A DNA stretch of 48,832 nt from an uncultured Aquimarina sp. (GCA_947496555.1 CANMDH010000044.1:1-48832), one strand, 5' to 3'. Positions 16,918 to 26,502 are shown, numbered from the stretch's first letter. The notes: generated by a model from the letters alone, not told the origin. Program-made: numbers and translations.

Positions 16918-19833
16918 ATGTTCGAAAAAGAGAAAATAATTCTAGGCGTAAATAAATCTATTGCCCTAAAGGATGTGGATAGATTTTGGATGATTACTTC
17001 TGGTGAGGTAGATATTTTTTATACAAATGTGGGAGAAGATGGTGAGTACAAAAGTTCTTTAAAGCACTTGTATACCGTAAAGCAGGGAGAATTGCTTTTT
17101 AGTTTACAAACATCGTCTGTTGAATCTGATATAAAACTTATTGCCGTAAGTGCCGGTGCTACACTTTTGGCTATCAACAAAAACAGATTATTAGATATTA
17201 ACCCTGTTTTTCTAAAGCAACTTATCGATAAATGGATTCTAAAAACGGCCAATAAAATATATCATATAAACCCACCAAGGGTATATGAAGCCTTAGATAC
17301 TTATCAAGAAACTGTTCTGAAAGAAAATGCAATCGCATATCCATCAAAAGAGCTGGTTTGGTGTAAACTGCTAGAAGGTGAAATAGCAATATATAATGAC
17401 ACTTCAATTCAAAATAGTGAATCGGATCGTGTTTATCCTATTGCAGTATCCAGTAATCTTTGGATACAATCTTTAAAAAATAATACCAAAATAGAAGTTC
17501 TTAAAACACAAGAAGTATTAAAAGATGAGATATACTTCATGTTGTCTTTAAATAATCTTCAGGATCATCTGTATCAAAAGCTTTTATCCAACGTAGAGGA
17601 CCAAAAAGACGAAGAACAGGAAAGAATATCAGAAAAAGTCTTATCCGAAGAAAACAGATTGACCTCTGCCCTGGGTAAATTACAATCTATTGTTGTAAAT
17701 AAAAGGTCAGGTAAACAAGAGGCCTATTCAACAATACCTTCAAAAGAGGATAACAATCAACTGTATGCTTCTTGTCAGTTAATTGGTGATGAACTTGGTT
17801 TCCAGTTTGAAGCTCCAAAATTTTTAGAATCCTATGAAAAAAATACGATAAACCAATTAAATGCCATAGCCCAGGCATCAAATGTAAGAGTCAGAAAAAT
17901 AATTCTACGAGATACATGGTGGAAGGAAGAAAATGGTCATTTGTTAGCCTTTTTGAAAGAGGAAAAAACACCAGTTGCTCTACTTCAGAAAACCTCAACT
18001 TCTTATGTATTAAAAGATCCTGTAACAGGAGAAGAAAAAGTGGTAACCAACGAAGTAGCAAGTACATTGGACCCTATCGCTTATATGTTTTTTTATGGTT
18101 TTGATGGCGCTATGACATCTCTGAAAAACATTTGGAATTTTGCGTTTAATGGTATAAAAAAAGATTCAAACTACCTAATTATCGCCGCTTTAGCAGGAAG
18201 TATGATTGGCCTACTAGTTCCTATTTTATCTGGTGTCCTTTTTGATGATGTCATTCCAACTGCAGATAGATCTTTATTGATTGAAGTGTTTGTAATCATG
18301 CTTATGATCGGGATAGTGACAGCGGGATTACAATTGGTGCAAGGTGTTTTGCAGCTACGAGTCGAGACAAAATCAAGTATTAATTTACAAGCAGGAGTAA
18401 TGGATCATTTGCTTCGTTTACCCGTTTCGTTTTATAAAAAATATACCGCAGGAGACTTAACAAATAGAGCCCTAAGTATCAACGGAATAAAACAAATTCT
18501 ATCGAATACGGTAATGACAGCGGTATTAAGCGGAGCCTTTTCGTTTGTGAACCTCATCCTTCTTTTTTATTACCAATCAAGTTTAGCCTGGATCGGAGTT
18601 GGTTTGGCTGTGGCAGCTGTTTTGTTTATAGCAGGAATAGGATGGTTAAAACTACGATATGACCGCCAAATTTCGGATACCCAGGGGGAGCTTCAAGGAT
18701 TTCTTTTTGAATTTTTATCGGGAATTACTAAAATTAGAATAACTGGTGGAGAAAGGAGAATATTCACCTTATGGGCCGATAAATTTGCAAAACTAAAATT
18801 ATTAGGTTTCAAGTCGGGTAGCTATCAAAACTACGTAGAGATTTTTAATAGTTCCTATCCGTTATTAACCAACATTTTCTTTTTTTCATTTATATATTAC
18901 ACCATAACCACTGCTACCGATAATGTTGCCATTATTTCTGTTGGTGCGTTTATGGCTTTCATTAGTGCCTTCAATCAATTTTTGAGTGATTGTTTAAAAA
19001 TGAGTATGGCAATAATATCTTCTTTAAACATGGTTACGCTTTATGAGCGCGTAAAACCAATTCTTGAAGAAGAAACAGAATCTTCTGAACAAAGTACAGA
19101 TCCAGGAGAACTTGCGGGAGGCATAGAAATGAACTCGGTATCTTTTAGATATCATGAAGATCAGCCCTTGGTCCTCAAAGATCTATCATTCAGCATAAAA
19201 CCAGGTGAAATGGTTGCTTTTGTTGGCGCATCAGGGTCAGGAAAGTCCACTGTGATGCGATTACTGCTTGGTTTTGAAGAGCCAGAAACCGGATCGATAT
19301 ATTATGATGGTCAAGCATACGACACCATGAACAAAGAAATGGTTCGTCGCCAAATAGGAGTCGTATTACAAAATGGAGCTTTAATGTCCGGAAGTATCTA
19401 CAAGAATATTGTTGGTAATTCTGAACTGACATTAGAAGATGCCTGGGAAGCAGCGCGCATGGCAGGAATGGAAGAAGATATCAAACAAATGCCAATGGAA
19501 ATGCATACAGTAGTTAGTGAAGGAGCAGGAACTTTTTCTGGTGGACAAAGACAACGATTAATGATTGCTAGAGCCATTGTACATAAACCAAGATTATTGT
19601 ATATGGATGAAGCTACCAGTGCTTTGGATAATAGAACACAAAATATTGTTTCGGAAAGCCTTGACAAGTTGCAGGCAACACGTATTGTTATTGCACATAG
19701 ATTAAGTACGGTAATTAATGCCGATAGAATATATGTTATGGATAAAGGAACTATTGTTGAATCGGGAACCTATGACGAACTCATCGAAAAAGGAGGTCTT
19801 TTTTCGACACTGGCCAAACGACAAATTGCCTAG
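16918..19833 (+). CDS. NHLM-type ABC transporter with CNB-like N-terminus
   Basis: 971 residues, the partner subunit type of NHLM systems. The N-terminal roughly 110 residues look like a cyclic-nucleotide-binding fold (RFWMITSGEVDIFYTNVG, LYTVKQGELLFSL), and a second divergent copy may follow. There is no C39 catalytic site. The exporter TM domain starts near 415 (YLIIAALAGSMIGLLVPILS). The ATPase has Walker A GASGSGKST near 769, signature FSGGQRQRLMIA and Walker B LLYMDEATSALD. With the CNB protein at 11286 this puts two cNMP-sensing modules on one exporter. The canonical Arg of the phosphate cassette is not evident here, so nucleotide binding is uncertain. Confidence 0.92.
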   Translation: MFEKEKIILGVNKSIALKDVDRFWMITSGEVDIFYTNVGEDGEYKSSLKHLYTVKQGELLFSLQTSSVESDIKLIAVSAGATLLAINKNRLLDINPVFLKQLIDKWILKTANKIYHINPPRVYEALDTYQETVLKENAIAYPSKELVWCKLLEGEIAIYNDTSIQNSESDRVYPIAVSSNLWIQSLKNNTKIEVLKTQEVLKDEIYFMLSLNNLQDHLYQKLLSNVEDQKDEEQERISEKVLSEENRLTSALGKLQSIVVNKRSGKQEAYSTIPSKEDNNQLYASCQLIGDELGFQFEAPKFLESYEKNTINQLNAIAQASNVRVRKIILRDTWWKEENGHLLAFLKEEKTPVALLQKTSTSYVLKDPVTGEEKVVTNEVASTLDPIAYMFFYGFDGAMTSLKNIWNFAFNGIKKDSNYLIIAALAGSMIGLLVPILSGVLFDDVIPTADRSLLIEVFVIMLMIGIVTAGLQLVQGVLQLRVETKSSINLQAGVMDHLLRLPVSFYKKYTAGDLTNRALSINGIKQILSNTVMTAVLSGAFSFVNLILLFYYQSSLAWIGVGLAVAAVLFIAGIGWLKLRYDRQISDTQGELQGFLFEFLSGITKIRITGGERRIFTLWADKFAKLKLLGFKSGSYQNYVEIFNSSYPLLTNIFFFSFIYYTITTATDNVAIISVGAFMAFISAFNQFLSDCLKMSMAIISSLNMVTLYERVKPILEEETESSEQSTDPGELAGGIEMNSVSFRYHEDQPLVLKDLSFSIKPGEMVAFVGASGSGKSTVMRLLLGFEEPETGSIYYDGQAYDTMNKEMVRRQIGVVLQNGALMSGSIYKNIVGNSELTLEDAWEAARMAGMEEDIKQMPMEMHTVVSEGAGTFSGGQRQRLMIARAIVHKPRLLYMDEATSALDNRTQNIVSESLDKLQATRIVIAHRLSTVINADRIYVMDKGTIVESGTYDELIEKGGLFSTLAKRQIA

Positions 19834-19838
19834 TTATT

Positions 19839-21020
19839 ATGACAGAGAAAAAGAGATATACTATTCTCAAAAAATATACAGATAATGAGTCCGTTATAAC
19901 TGAATTACTGGCGTATACTGAAAATAAATTTTCTTCTCGGAAGCCCGATCCTCAAGACTTTTTTAATCTTGAAGATGAAGCTTACATCTCAACCTGGAAA
20001 AAGTATTGCGAAGAAGCCAAAATTCTTGGTGTATTTGAAACATTGCAATCATATTTGGTGCAATTCCAGTTTCCGGTCAAAAAAGGAATAAGCGCAACAA
20101 ACGAATACCGTGATGCTAGTTTAAAGGGAAAGTCCACAGAAAATATGGAATTAGCCACTGGGCTAGAACTAAAACAACCTGATTCTTTAGAACTAAAACT
20201 TCATTCGGGAATTGCAGGAAAAGTTCCTGTGCTAATTGTTCCTAATGATGAAGATTTTAAAACCATTATAAATGCACTTTCTCGCAAAAATGAACCTGAT
20301 GACATTCCAAATTCTATGGGAGCAGCCATTATTAACGGAATCAATAACTGGGATCGAATCAATCGATTAAAAAAAGAATGGTTAGCCTCTAATCCTCTGG
20401 GAAATTGGAATCATGAATTAAAAAAAAATGTAATCCCAAATACGGCTCTCTATAAAGATAAAATTATTGTCTTAAGTAAAAAACCTTATAGTGGTGTTTC
20501 GTCAAATAGTTTACATATTTCTTCAAAAAATTGGATAGAGTACTCTGTGAATATAAGATTGAATCATGAATGTGCACATCTTTTTACTTTGCATCACTAT
20601 GGAAAAATGGCCAATAATATGCATGATGAACTTATCGCGGATTATTTGGGTATCATCTCAACGTTAGGCAAATTTGATCAACAATGGTTTTTAAAGTTCC
20701 TAGGGTTAGAAAATTATCCCGAGTATCGATCAGGAGCCCGCTTAGAAAACTATTTAGGTAACCCAAAGCTCTCTAATGAAGCATTTGATCTGCTGACAAC
20801 CATTATTAAAAAAGCCGCAGCAAATATTGCAGCTTTTGATAATCATCTAAATAAAATCCCAAGGCAAGAAGATCTGATATATCGCCTCTATAGCCTTTGC
20901 GCTGTAGATCTGATTACCATGTCATCGCACAGTGGGTTCAAATATTTATTATCCCACTATCTAAAAGTTCACGTAAGATGTATCAAAGAAGGATTGGAAG
21001 AAATTAGTTATGAACAATAA
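19839..21020 (+). CDS. Putative zinc metallopeptidase (HExxH) in export operon
   Basis: 393 residues; I do not recognise a named family. A clear HExxH site lies at H243-E244-C-A-H247 (VNIRLNHECAHLFTLHH), followed by DELIADYLG with Glu264, spaced as a third zinc ligand in gluzincin-type enzymes. No signal peptide or TM is visible, so it is probably cytoplasmic. The first 240 residues are mostly helical and of unknown role. It starts five bases after the ABC gene and overlaps the cyclase gene by 11 bp, so it is a full member of the operon. It may trim precursors, remove leaders or act on modified peptide. The site is seen; the role is inference. Confidence 0.7.
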   Translation: MTEKKRYTILKKYTDNESVITELLAYTENKFSSRKPDPQDFFNLEDEAYISTWKKYCEEAKILGVFETLQSYLVQFQFPVKKGISATNEYRDASLKGKSTENMELATGLELKQPDSLELKLHSGIAGKVPVLIVPNDEDFKTIINALSRKNEPDDIPNSMGAAIINGINNWDRINRLKKEWLASNPLGNWNHELKKNVIPNTALYKDKIIVLSKKPYSGVSSNSLHISSKNWIEYSVNIRLNHECAHLFTLHHYGKMANNMHDELIADYLGIISTLGKFDQQWFLKFLGLENYPEYRSGARLENYLGNPKLSNEAFDLLTTIIKKAAANIAAFDNHLNKIPRQEDLIYRLYSLCAVDLITMSSHSGFKYLLSHYLKVHVRCIKEGLEEISYEQ

Positions 21021-23154
21021 AAGATTATTACAAGAAGTAAATGATGTTTTGCAGAATATCTCTGCTGCACTGAATGCTGAAAGAAGTACCTTATTTCTTC
21101 TCAACAAAGAATTAATGGCCCTTGAAAGCCTTGTTGCCCAGGGAGTGGACAATATTGTTATTTCTGTTCCCGTAGGAAAAGGAATTGTTGGCAATATGTT
21201 TAAACAAGAACATCCCATCATTGAAAACGATGTACATAAAAGTCCTTTATTTGATAAATCTTATGATGAGCAATTAAATTTCTCGACAAAATCGACCTTA
21301 TGTGTTCCTGTTTTTAATGAAAAAGGCCATGCGATTGGAGCACTACAATGCTTAAATAAAAAGAAGGCCGTTTTTACCGAAAAAGACATCACGATATTAA
21401 ACAGCTTCGCATCGGCAATTACACTTATTTTAAAAAACAGTGAATTATATTTTGCTAGCGAACATATAAAAAATAATTTTTCGACGCTATTAGAGGTATT
21501 TTCTACGATTTCCTCAGAGTTAGATTTGAATGCGCTGATTCCGTTAATCATGAATAAGGCTGCAGAAATTACCAAGGCCGAACGAAGCTCCTTTTTTTTG
21601 GTGGACGAACAAACCGGTGAATTATGGACAATCTTTGCCAAAGGGCTTAAGAATAAAGTTATCAGAACAAAAAAAGGGATCGTTGCACAAGTAGCCGCAA
21701 CTAAAAAGGCAAGTATTGTAAATGATCCGTATAATCACCCTCATTTTGACGCATCAATAGATAAAAAAACGAATTTCAAAACAAAATCCATTCTAAGTGT
21801 TCCGGTTTTTAATACTAATAATGAGGTCCTAGGTGTTGTGCAAGCCGTTAACAAGCACAAGAATAATTTCAATTCTGATGACCTTAATATTCTAAAAGGA
21901 TTTGCCAGTCAAATACGAATCGCTATTGAAAATGCAAAGCTTTTTGACCAGATCCAGAATATGAAAAATTATCTTAACGTTTTGGTTCAAAACCTGGATA
22001 ATGGCATTGTTAGTATTGATAAATCCTTTAAAATCAAAACAGTTAATCATACCTTTTTTACCATGTTTGGTTTGGATCCTTCTAAGGATTTAACCGACAA
22101 ACATATTGATGATTTAGAAAGTTCTATCAAATCACTATTTGCCTATTGTAAAGAAACCATTCAATCGGGTAAAAAAGTATATAGAGATGATTTAGAAGTA
22201 AAGATTGCCGATCAACAATCTGTTACCGTAAATATTAGTGTACTGCCTATGCAGGATGCCAAAGGAAATATCATTGGGGTGATCACTGTTTTTAATGATA
22301 TCTCTAAAGAAAAGAGAATCCAATCCAATTTAAGTAGGTATATTCCACAACACATCGTCAAAGAAGTAATGAGTAAGGACAATCTTTCTTTGCTTAAAGG
22401 AAACTATTCGAGATGTAGCATTCTGTTCTCAGATATTCGAAATTTTACTACACTTACCGAAGAATTCGGAGCCATACAAATTGTAGAATTATTGAACAAG
22501 TATTTTGAGGCCATGATAAGTTCTGTCTATAAATATGACGGAATATTGGATAAATTTATTGGAGATGCGATTATGTCTGTTTTTGGAGTGCCTTATGCCA
22601 ATATCTCCGATGCAAAAAATGCGGTGAACTGTGCTTTAGACATGTTGGATATGCTTTCCTTATTAAATAACCAGAATACGAAACTCCCAAAACTAAACAT
22701 TGGTATCGGAATAAGCACCGGAAACGTAGTTTCGGGCAACATCGGCTCTGAAAAACGATTTGAATATACGGTTATCGGGGATTCGGTTAATCTTTCGGCA
22801 AGATTAGAAAACGCTACAAAAACCTACAATGTAGATCTCCTAATTTGTGAAGAAACCTACCAAGAAGTAAAGGCATATTTTCATTGCAGAGAGATTGACA
22901 CTTTATTAGTGAAGGGGAAACAAATACCAGTAAAGGTGTATACTGTATCTGGACGTAAAACCATAAAACTCGATAAAAAACAAATTCAATTTAATAAGAA
23001 ATTTTCTGAAGGATTATCAAATTATAGAAACGAGCAATTTGAACAAGCAAAACAATGTTTTGAGGATGCCGATAATCTGGTTCCCTATGATGGTCCTACT
23101 CTTCTTTTTATGGAAAGATGTGAAAGGCATCTTTTAGGAAAAACCCAAGTATAA
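21010..23154 (+). CDS. GAF-GAF-PAS class III adenylate cyclase
   Basis: 714 residues: GAF 1 (about 5-142), GAF 2 (about 160-310), PAS (about 320-432), class III cyclase catalytic domain (about 465-640) and a short TPR-like tail. Metal-binding Asp475 (LFSDIRNFT) and Asp519 (KFIGDAIMS), purine-selecting Lys515 and Asp591 (TVIGDSVNLSARLE), and transition-state Asn594 and Arg598 are all present, so it should be active and use ATP. It has no TM helix and is therefore soluble. It is the last gene of the export operon, overlapping the metallopeptidase gene. GAF ligands cannot be told from sequence. Confidence 0.9.
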   Translation: MNNKRLLQEVNDVLQNISAALNAERSTLFLLNKELMALESLVAQGVDNIVISVPVGKGIVGNMFKQEHPIIENDVHKSPLFDKSYDEQLNFSTKSTLCVPVFNEKGHAIGALQCLNKKKAVFTEKDITILNSFASAITLILKNSELYFASEHIKNNFSTLLEVFSTISSELDLNALIPLIMNKAAEITKAERSSFFLVDEQTGELWTIFAKGLKNKVIRTKKGIVAQVAATKKASIVNDPYNHPHFDASIDKKTNFKTKSILSVPVFNTNNEVLGVVQAVNKHKNNFNSDDLNILKGFASQIRIAIENAKLFDQIQNMKNYLNVLVQNLDNGIVSIDKSFKIKTVNHTFFTMFGLDPSKDLTDKHIDDLESSIKSLFAYCKETIQSGKKVYRDDLEVKIADQQSVTVNISVLPMQDAKGNIIGVITVFNDISKEKRIQSNLSRYIPQHIVKEVMSKDNLSLLKGNYSRCSILFSDIRNFTTLTEEFGAIQIVELLNKYFEAMISSVYKYDGILDKFIGDAIMSVFGVPYANISDAKNAVNCALDMLDMLSLLNNQNTKLPKLNIGIGISTGNVVSGNIGSEKRFEYTVIGDSVNLSARLENATKTYNVDLLICEETYQEVKAYFHCREIDTLLVKGKQIPVKVYTVSGRKTIKLDKKQIQFNKKFSEGLSNYRNEQFEQAKQCFEDADNLVPYDGPTLLFMERCERHLLGKTQV

Positions 23155-23164
23155 GAAATGAATT

Positions 23165-23212
23165 TTGTCGGTCTTTCTGGCATTTTTATCAGTACTTCAT
23201 AAAATATCTTTA
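23165..23212 (+). promoter_or_regulatory. Variant regulon promoter of precursor 6
   Basis: Boxes TTGTCGGTC (23165-23173) and TTATCAGTA (23186-23194) start 21 bp apart. The -7-like TATCTTTA starts at 23205, 19 bp after the second box rather than 28. The block TTTTGTCGGT then TGGCATTT then TATCAGTA is shared almost base for base with the precursor 7 promoter. Confidence 0.6.
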
Positions 23213-23248
23213 GGCTGTAATAAATACAATGCATTTAAATTTCTAATT

Positions 23249-23569
23249 ATGAAACTTACAAAGGAGCAAAAGTTATATCAAGCCATCGTACATAAAGCAT
23301 GGGAAGACAACAATTTTAAGCAAGAATTGATGTCAAATCCTGTGCAAGCAATAGAAAACCTGACTGGAGAAAAAGTTACCCTACCCGAAGGTAAAACCCT
23401 GGTGGTGCGTGATCAAACAAACGAATCTACCGTCTATATCAATATACCTGCCAAAACCAATATGGAGGATATGGAATTAAACGAAGAACAGCTAGAAGCT
23501 ATTGCTGGAGGAGGTGATCCAGTTATTGTTGACCCTTCTTCTGGTTTATCAGGTCTTTTGGGAGGATAA
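23249..23569 (+). CDS. NHLP-leader precursor peptide 6
   Basis: The start at ATG 23249 (MKLTKEQKLYQAIVHKAWED) is chosen because the frame upstream covers the promoter. 106 residues. This leader is of a second subtype (VTLPEGKTLVVRDQTNESTV) with a longer loop than precursors 1-5; it ends LEAIAGG. The core is GDPVIVDPSSGLSGLLGG, 18 residues, Gly/Pro-rich, with two Asp-Pro steps and a terminal Gly-Gly. It is co-transcribed with the TPR adenylate cyclase 41 nt downstream. Confidence 0.92.
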   Translation: MKLTKEQKLYQAIVHKAWEDNNFKQELMSNPVQAIENLTGEKVTLPEGKTLVVRDQTNESTVYINIPAKTNMEDMELNEEQLEAIAGGGDPVIVDPSSGLSGLLGG

Positions 23570-23610
23570 CCTCACAAATTGGTCAAACAATAAATGATAA
23601 TGTTTGGTTC

Positions 23611-25659
23611 ATGAGAAAAAGGTCAATTCGAACATACATACAGAATAAGATAGATAAAGGGGAGTATCAAAAAATAAGATTGCTTCTCTTTTTCATTTTG
23701 TATTCTATTTGGGCCATGGGACAAAACAATATAAATACAGCTGAAACTTTTAATGCTGATCCATTTAAAAAAAAGGCCGATAGTCTTGTAGCTACTGCCA
23801 ATGGCTATATCAAAAAAGGAGATTTTTCTAATGCATTAAGGACTGTTCAAAAAGGACTAACTTTATATAAAACAATAAAGGATCATAAATCAATAGGAAA
23901 TTGTTTTAACAAAATAGCTTCAATTCATTATTATCAAGGCAACTATCCTGAGGCACTTTCCAATTATGACCAAAGCCTACCATTTTACAAAAATGCTAAT
24001 TTTACAAAAGGCGTAGCCTCTTCTATAAACAATAAAGGTGCTATTTATTTCTACCTTGGTAATTATCCCAAAGCGTTGGATCATTATAAGCAAGCTGTTA
24101 CACTAAACGAAGAGGCGAATAATCAAAAACAAACTGCCGCCGCTATTCAAAATATTGGCAATATCTATGTAGAACTTGACGATTATGCTAATGCCATGAA
24201 GCATTTTCAAATCGCAAAAAAAACCTATGAAACATTTTCAGATAAAAAAACACTGTCCCAAGTATTAAATGCCATTGGAGAAATCTATCTTAAACAAGAA
24301 GAATATACAAAAGCACAAGCTCATTTTGACCAGGCTTTACAATTGGCCAACCAAATTGACGACAAACAAAGAATTCTTGAAGCATTGTTTAATTTGGGAG
24401 ATGTATATGGAGCTCAAAAAGAGTATAAAAAATCGCTTGCTTACTATTATCAAACCCTAGCACTTGCAAAAGAAATAAAAAACACACTCTACAAAAGCCT
24501 TTCATTAATTGCAATTGGGAAAATTAATTTCAAACAAAGCAAAAACAATCTAGCCGCTATTAATTGTAAAAAAGGATTAAAAATAGCCAACGATTTAAAG
24601 ACAATCTCTATTCAAAGAGATGCTTGTAACTGCTTATATAAGGTGTATAAGTCTTTACATAATAATAAAATTGCTTTGGCATATTATGAACAATCTATTG
24701 ATTACAACGATAGTTTACATGCCAAACAAACTGCAGACAAAATATTAAACATGGAGTTTGAAAAACAAATATTGATCGACAGTATTGCCCATGTTGAAAA
24801 AAGCCGCCAATTACAAGTTAAACATCAGCAAGTAGTTCAAAAAAAAGAAAAGCAACGCAATGTAATTCTAGGAGTTGGTTTTTTAGTACTCACACTTGCA
24901 GTCGGACTTTGGAGTCGATTGAATTTTATAAGAAAATCAAAAGCGGTTTTACAGATTGAAAAAGATCGTTCTGAACATTTACTTCTAAATATTTTACCTG
25001 AAGAAATTGCTCAGGAACTCAAACAAAAAGGGTACGTAGACGCACAAGATTTTGAGACTGCTTCGATCCTATTTACAGATTTTAAGTCTTTTACCGAAAC
25101 TGCTTCCAAACTAAGCCCCAAGGAATTGGTCGAGGAAATTAATACCTGTTTCAAAGCATTTGATGCCATCATAGATCGTTACGGTATCGAAAAAATCAAA
25201 ACCATTGGAGATGCTTATATGGCAGCCGGTGGTTTACCCAAGCCAAATACTAATTCGGTTAAAAAAACAATTTTGGCAGCCATCGAAATGCAAGAATTTG
25301 TCATCAAGAGGAAGCTTGAAAATGAAATGCTAAACAAACCCGCCTTCGAAATGCGGGTAGGGATTCATGTAGGTCCTATTGTTGCAGGTATAGTAGGTGT
25401 CAAGAAATTTCAATACGATGTTTGGGGAGACACTGTAAATACCGCTAGCAGAATGGAAAGTAATGGAGCCATAGGAAAAGTAAACATTAGTCAAGACACT
25501 TATTTGTTAATCAAAGATGAAATGGATCTTACATTTAATTATAGGGGAAATATTGATGTAAAAGGAAAAGGTACAATGAAAATGTACTTTGTTACCAAAA
25601 CATCAAACTCGCAAAAGAGATTATTGAACCCAGCTTTTGATATATCATCTTCAAGCTAA
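23611..25659 (+). CDS. TPR-linked membrane adenylate cyclase
   Basis: 682 residues: signal/anchor (LLLFFILYSIWAMGQ, about 23-38), seven or so TPRs (about 60-370, e.g. YYQGNYPEALSNYDQSLPFY), a linker helix, TM at about 417-435 (VILGVGFLVLTLAVGLW), and a cytoplasmic class III cyclase. Asp490 (LFTDFKSFTE) and Asp534 with Lys530 (IKTIGDAYMAAGG) bind metal and select adenine; YDVWGDTVNTASRME carries the second selecting Asp and the Asn/Arg pair. It is thus a predicted active adenylate cyclase with a periplasmic TPR sensor. Co-transcription with precursor 6 suggests it senses an envelope signal linked to the peptides. Confidence 0.9.
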   Translation: MRKRSIRTYIQNKIDKGEYQKIRLLLFFILYSIWAMGQNNINTAETFNADPFKKKADSLVATANGYIKKGDFSNALRTVQKGLTLYKTIKDHKSIGNCFNKIASIHYYQGNYPEALSNYDQSLPFYKNANFTKGVASSINNKGAIYFYLGNYPKALDHYKQAVTLNEEANNQKQTAAAIQNIGNIYVELDDYANAMKHFQIAKKTYETFSDKKTLSQVLNAIGEIYLKQEEYTKAQAHFDQALQLANQIDDKQRILEALFNLGDVYGAQKEYKKSLAYYYQTLALAKEIKNTLYKSLSLIAIGKINFKQSKNNLAAINCKKGLKIANDLKTISIQRDACNCLYKVYKSLHNNKIALAYYEQSIDYNDSLHAKQTADKILNMEFEKQILIDSIAHVEKSRQLQVKHQQVVQKKEKQRNVILGVGFLVLTLAVGLWSRLNFIRKSKAVLQIEKDRSEHLLLNILPEEIAQELKQKGYVDAQDFETASILFTDFKSFTETASKLSPKELVEEINTCFKAFDAIIDRYGIEKIKTIGDAYMAAGGLPKPNTNSVKKTILAAIEMQEFVIKRKLENEMLNKPAFEMRVGIHVGPIVAGIVGVKKFQYDVWGDTVNTASRMESNGAIGKVNISQDTYLLIKDEMDLTFNYRGNIDVKGKGTMKMYFVTKTSNSQKRLLNPAFDISSSS

Positions 25660-25678
25660 TCAAGAAAATGATAGAATA

Positions 25679-26398
25679 TTAATCTACTTTGTTTTCCATA
25701 TCCCACCCCTGATCTTTATCAATAGATGCTATTAATTTATTAATTTTTTCTTCAATAATCTTATAATCACGAAGTCTTATTGTTCTGCTATTTTCCATCA
25801 CATTCAAATATCCCAAAATCTCATTTCGTTCATTTTCCGGCATATTCTGTATGTTCTTAAAATCTATGAGTCTACCATTTTCATTGTAGACCAAATATTT
25901 GGTCATGATCTTATTAACAGAATTAAAATAATTCTTGAAAATCTGTAAAGACTCACTTACCTCTTCATTTTTATACATAATTTGGTAATAGTAGTCATAA
26001 AGCTCTACAATTTGAAACCGGATAGAATCGTTTTCTACAATTTCGAGTCCTTTAGACTTCAAACTTTCGTAACCCGTTTTATTAGATATCGCAGAGGCAT
26101 CCATAAACATATAGATATAGGCAAAAGTCAATGAGTCCTTGGGATACGTTTTATTGTTTAATAAATTCCTAAAGTGTCTGCACATGGTAAGTCCAAAAGT
26201 ATGGCCTAATCTATTTTGGTTCATATCAAATAGATCCAGATGCAAACCACTCTTTATTTCTGCCAAGATTTTTTCTTCGGCGTTGCGGTCCCTTCTGTTT
26301 TCATTCCAGCTGTTTAGAGCAAAGGCTGATATTACAGCAATAAATATGGAAAGAAACTCGAAAAAATATCGATACCATTTCCTTTTTGTCGTCTTCAT
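25679..26398 (-). CDS. DUF6090-like membrane protein
   Basis: 239 residues. The N-terminus has one TM helix (FFEFLSIFIAVISAFALNSW) directly followed by NENRRDRNAEEKIL, the typical start of Bacteroidetes DUF6090-type proteins. The rest is a soluble, mostly helical domain. It runs against its neighbours, convergent with the cyclase gene (19 bp apart) and divergent from precursor 7. The function of the family is not known to me. Its place inside the peptide locus makes a protective or sensory role possible, but nothing in the sequence shows it. Confidence 0.75.
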   Translation of the reverse strand: MKTTKRKWYRYFFEFLSIFIAVISAFALNSWNENRRDRNAEEKILAEIKSGLHLDLFDMNQNRLGHTFGLTMCRHFRNLLNNKTYPKDSLTFAYIYMFMDASAISNKTGYESLKSKGLEIVENDSIRFQIVELYDYYYQIMYKNEEVSESLQIFKNYFNSVNKIMTKYLVYNENGRLIDFKNIQNMPENERNEILGYLNVMENSRTIRLRDYKIIEEKINKLIASIDKDQGWDMENKVD

Positions 26399-26414
26399 TA
26401 GTCGAATGTAGTTT

Positions 26415-26462
26415 TTGTCGGTTTTTTTGGCATTTCTATCAGTAGTATTACACCTAGTTTTA
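26415..26462 (+). promoter_or_regulatory. Variant regulon promoter of precursors 7-11
   Basis: Boxes TTGTCGGTT (26415-26423) and CTATCAGTA (26436-26444) start 21 bp apart. TAGTTTTA starts at 26455, 19 bp after the second box. A further box-like TTGGCATTT at 26427 lies 28 bp before the -7 element, so the site may be a triple arrangement. Confidence 0.6.
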
Positions 26463-26502
26463 CATCAAGAAATTTGAAATACAATTAATTAAAACTCTAG
26501 TT

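Noticed and set aside
13408-19833. A general type I or multidrug exporter rather than peptide export
   Set aside because: The C39 peptidase with intact catalytic residues, the paired NHLM-type ABC proteins and adjacent GG-leader genes point to peptide export.
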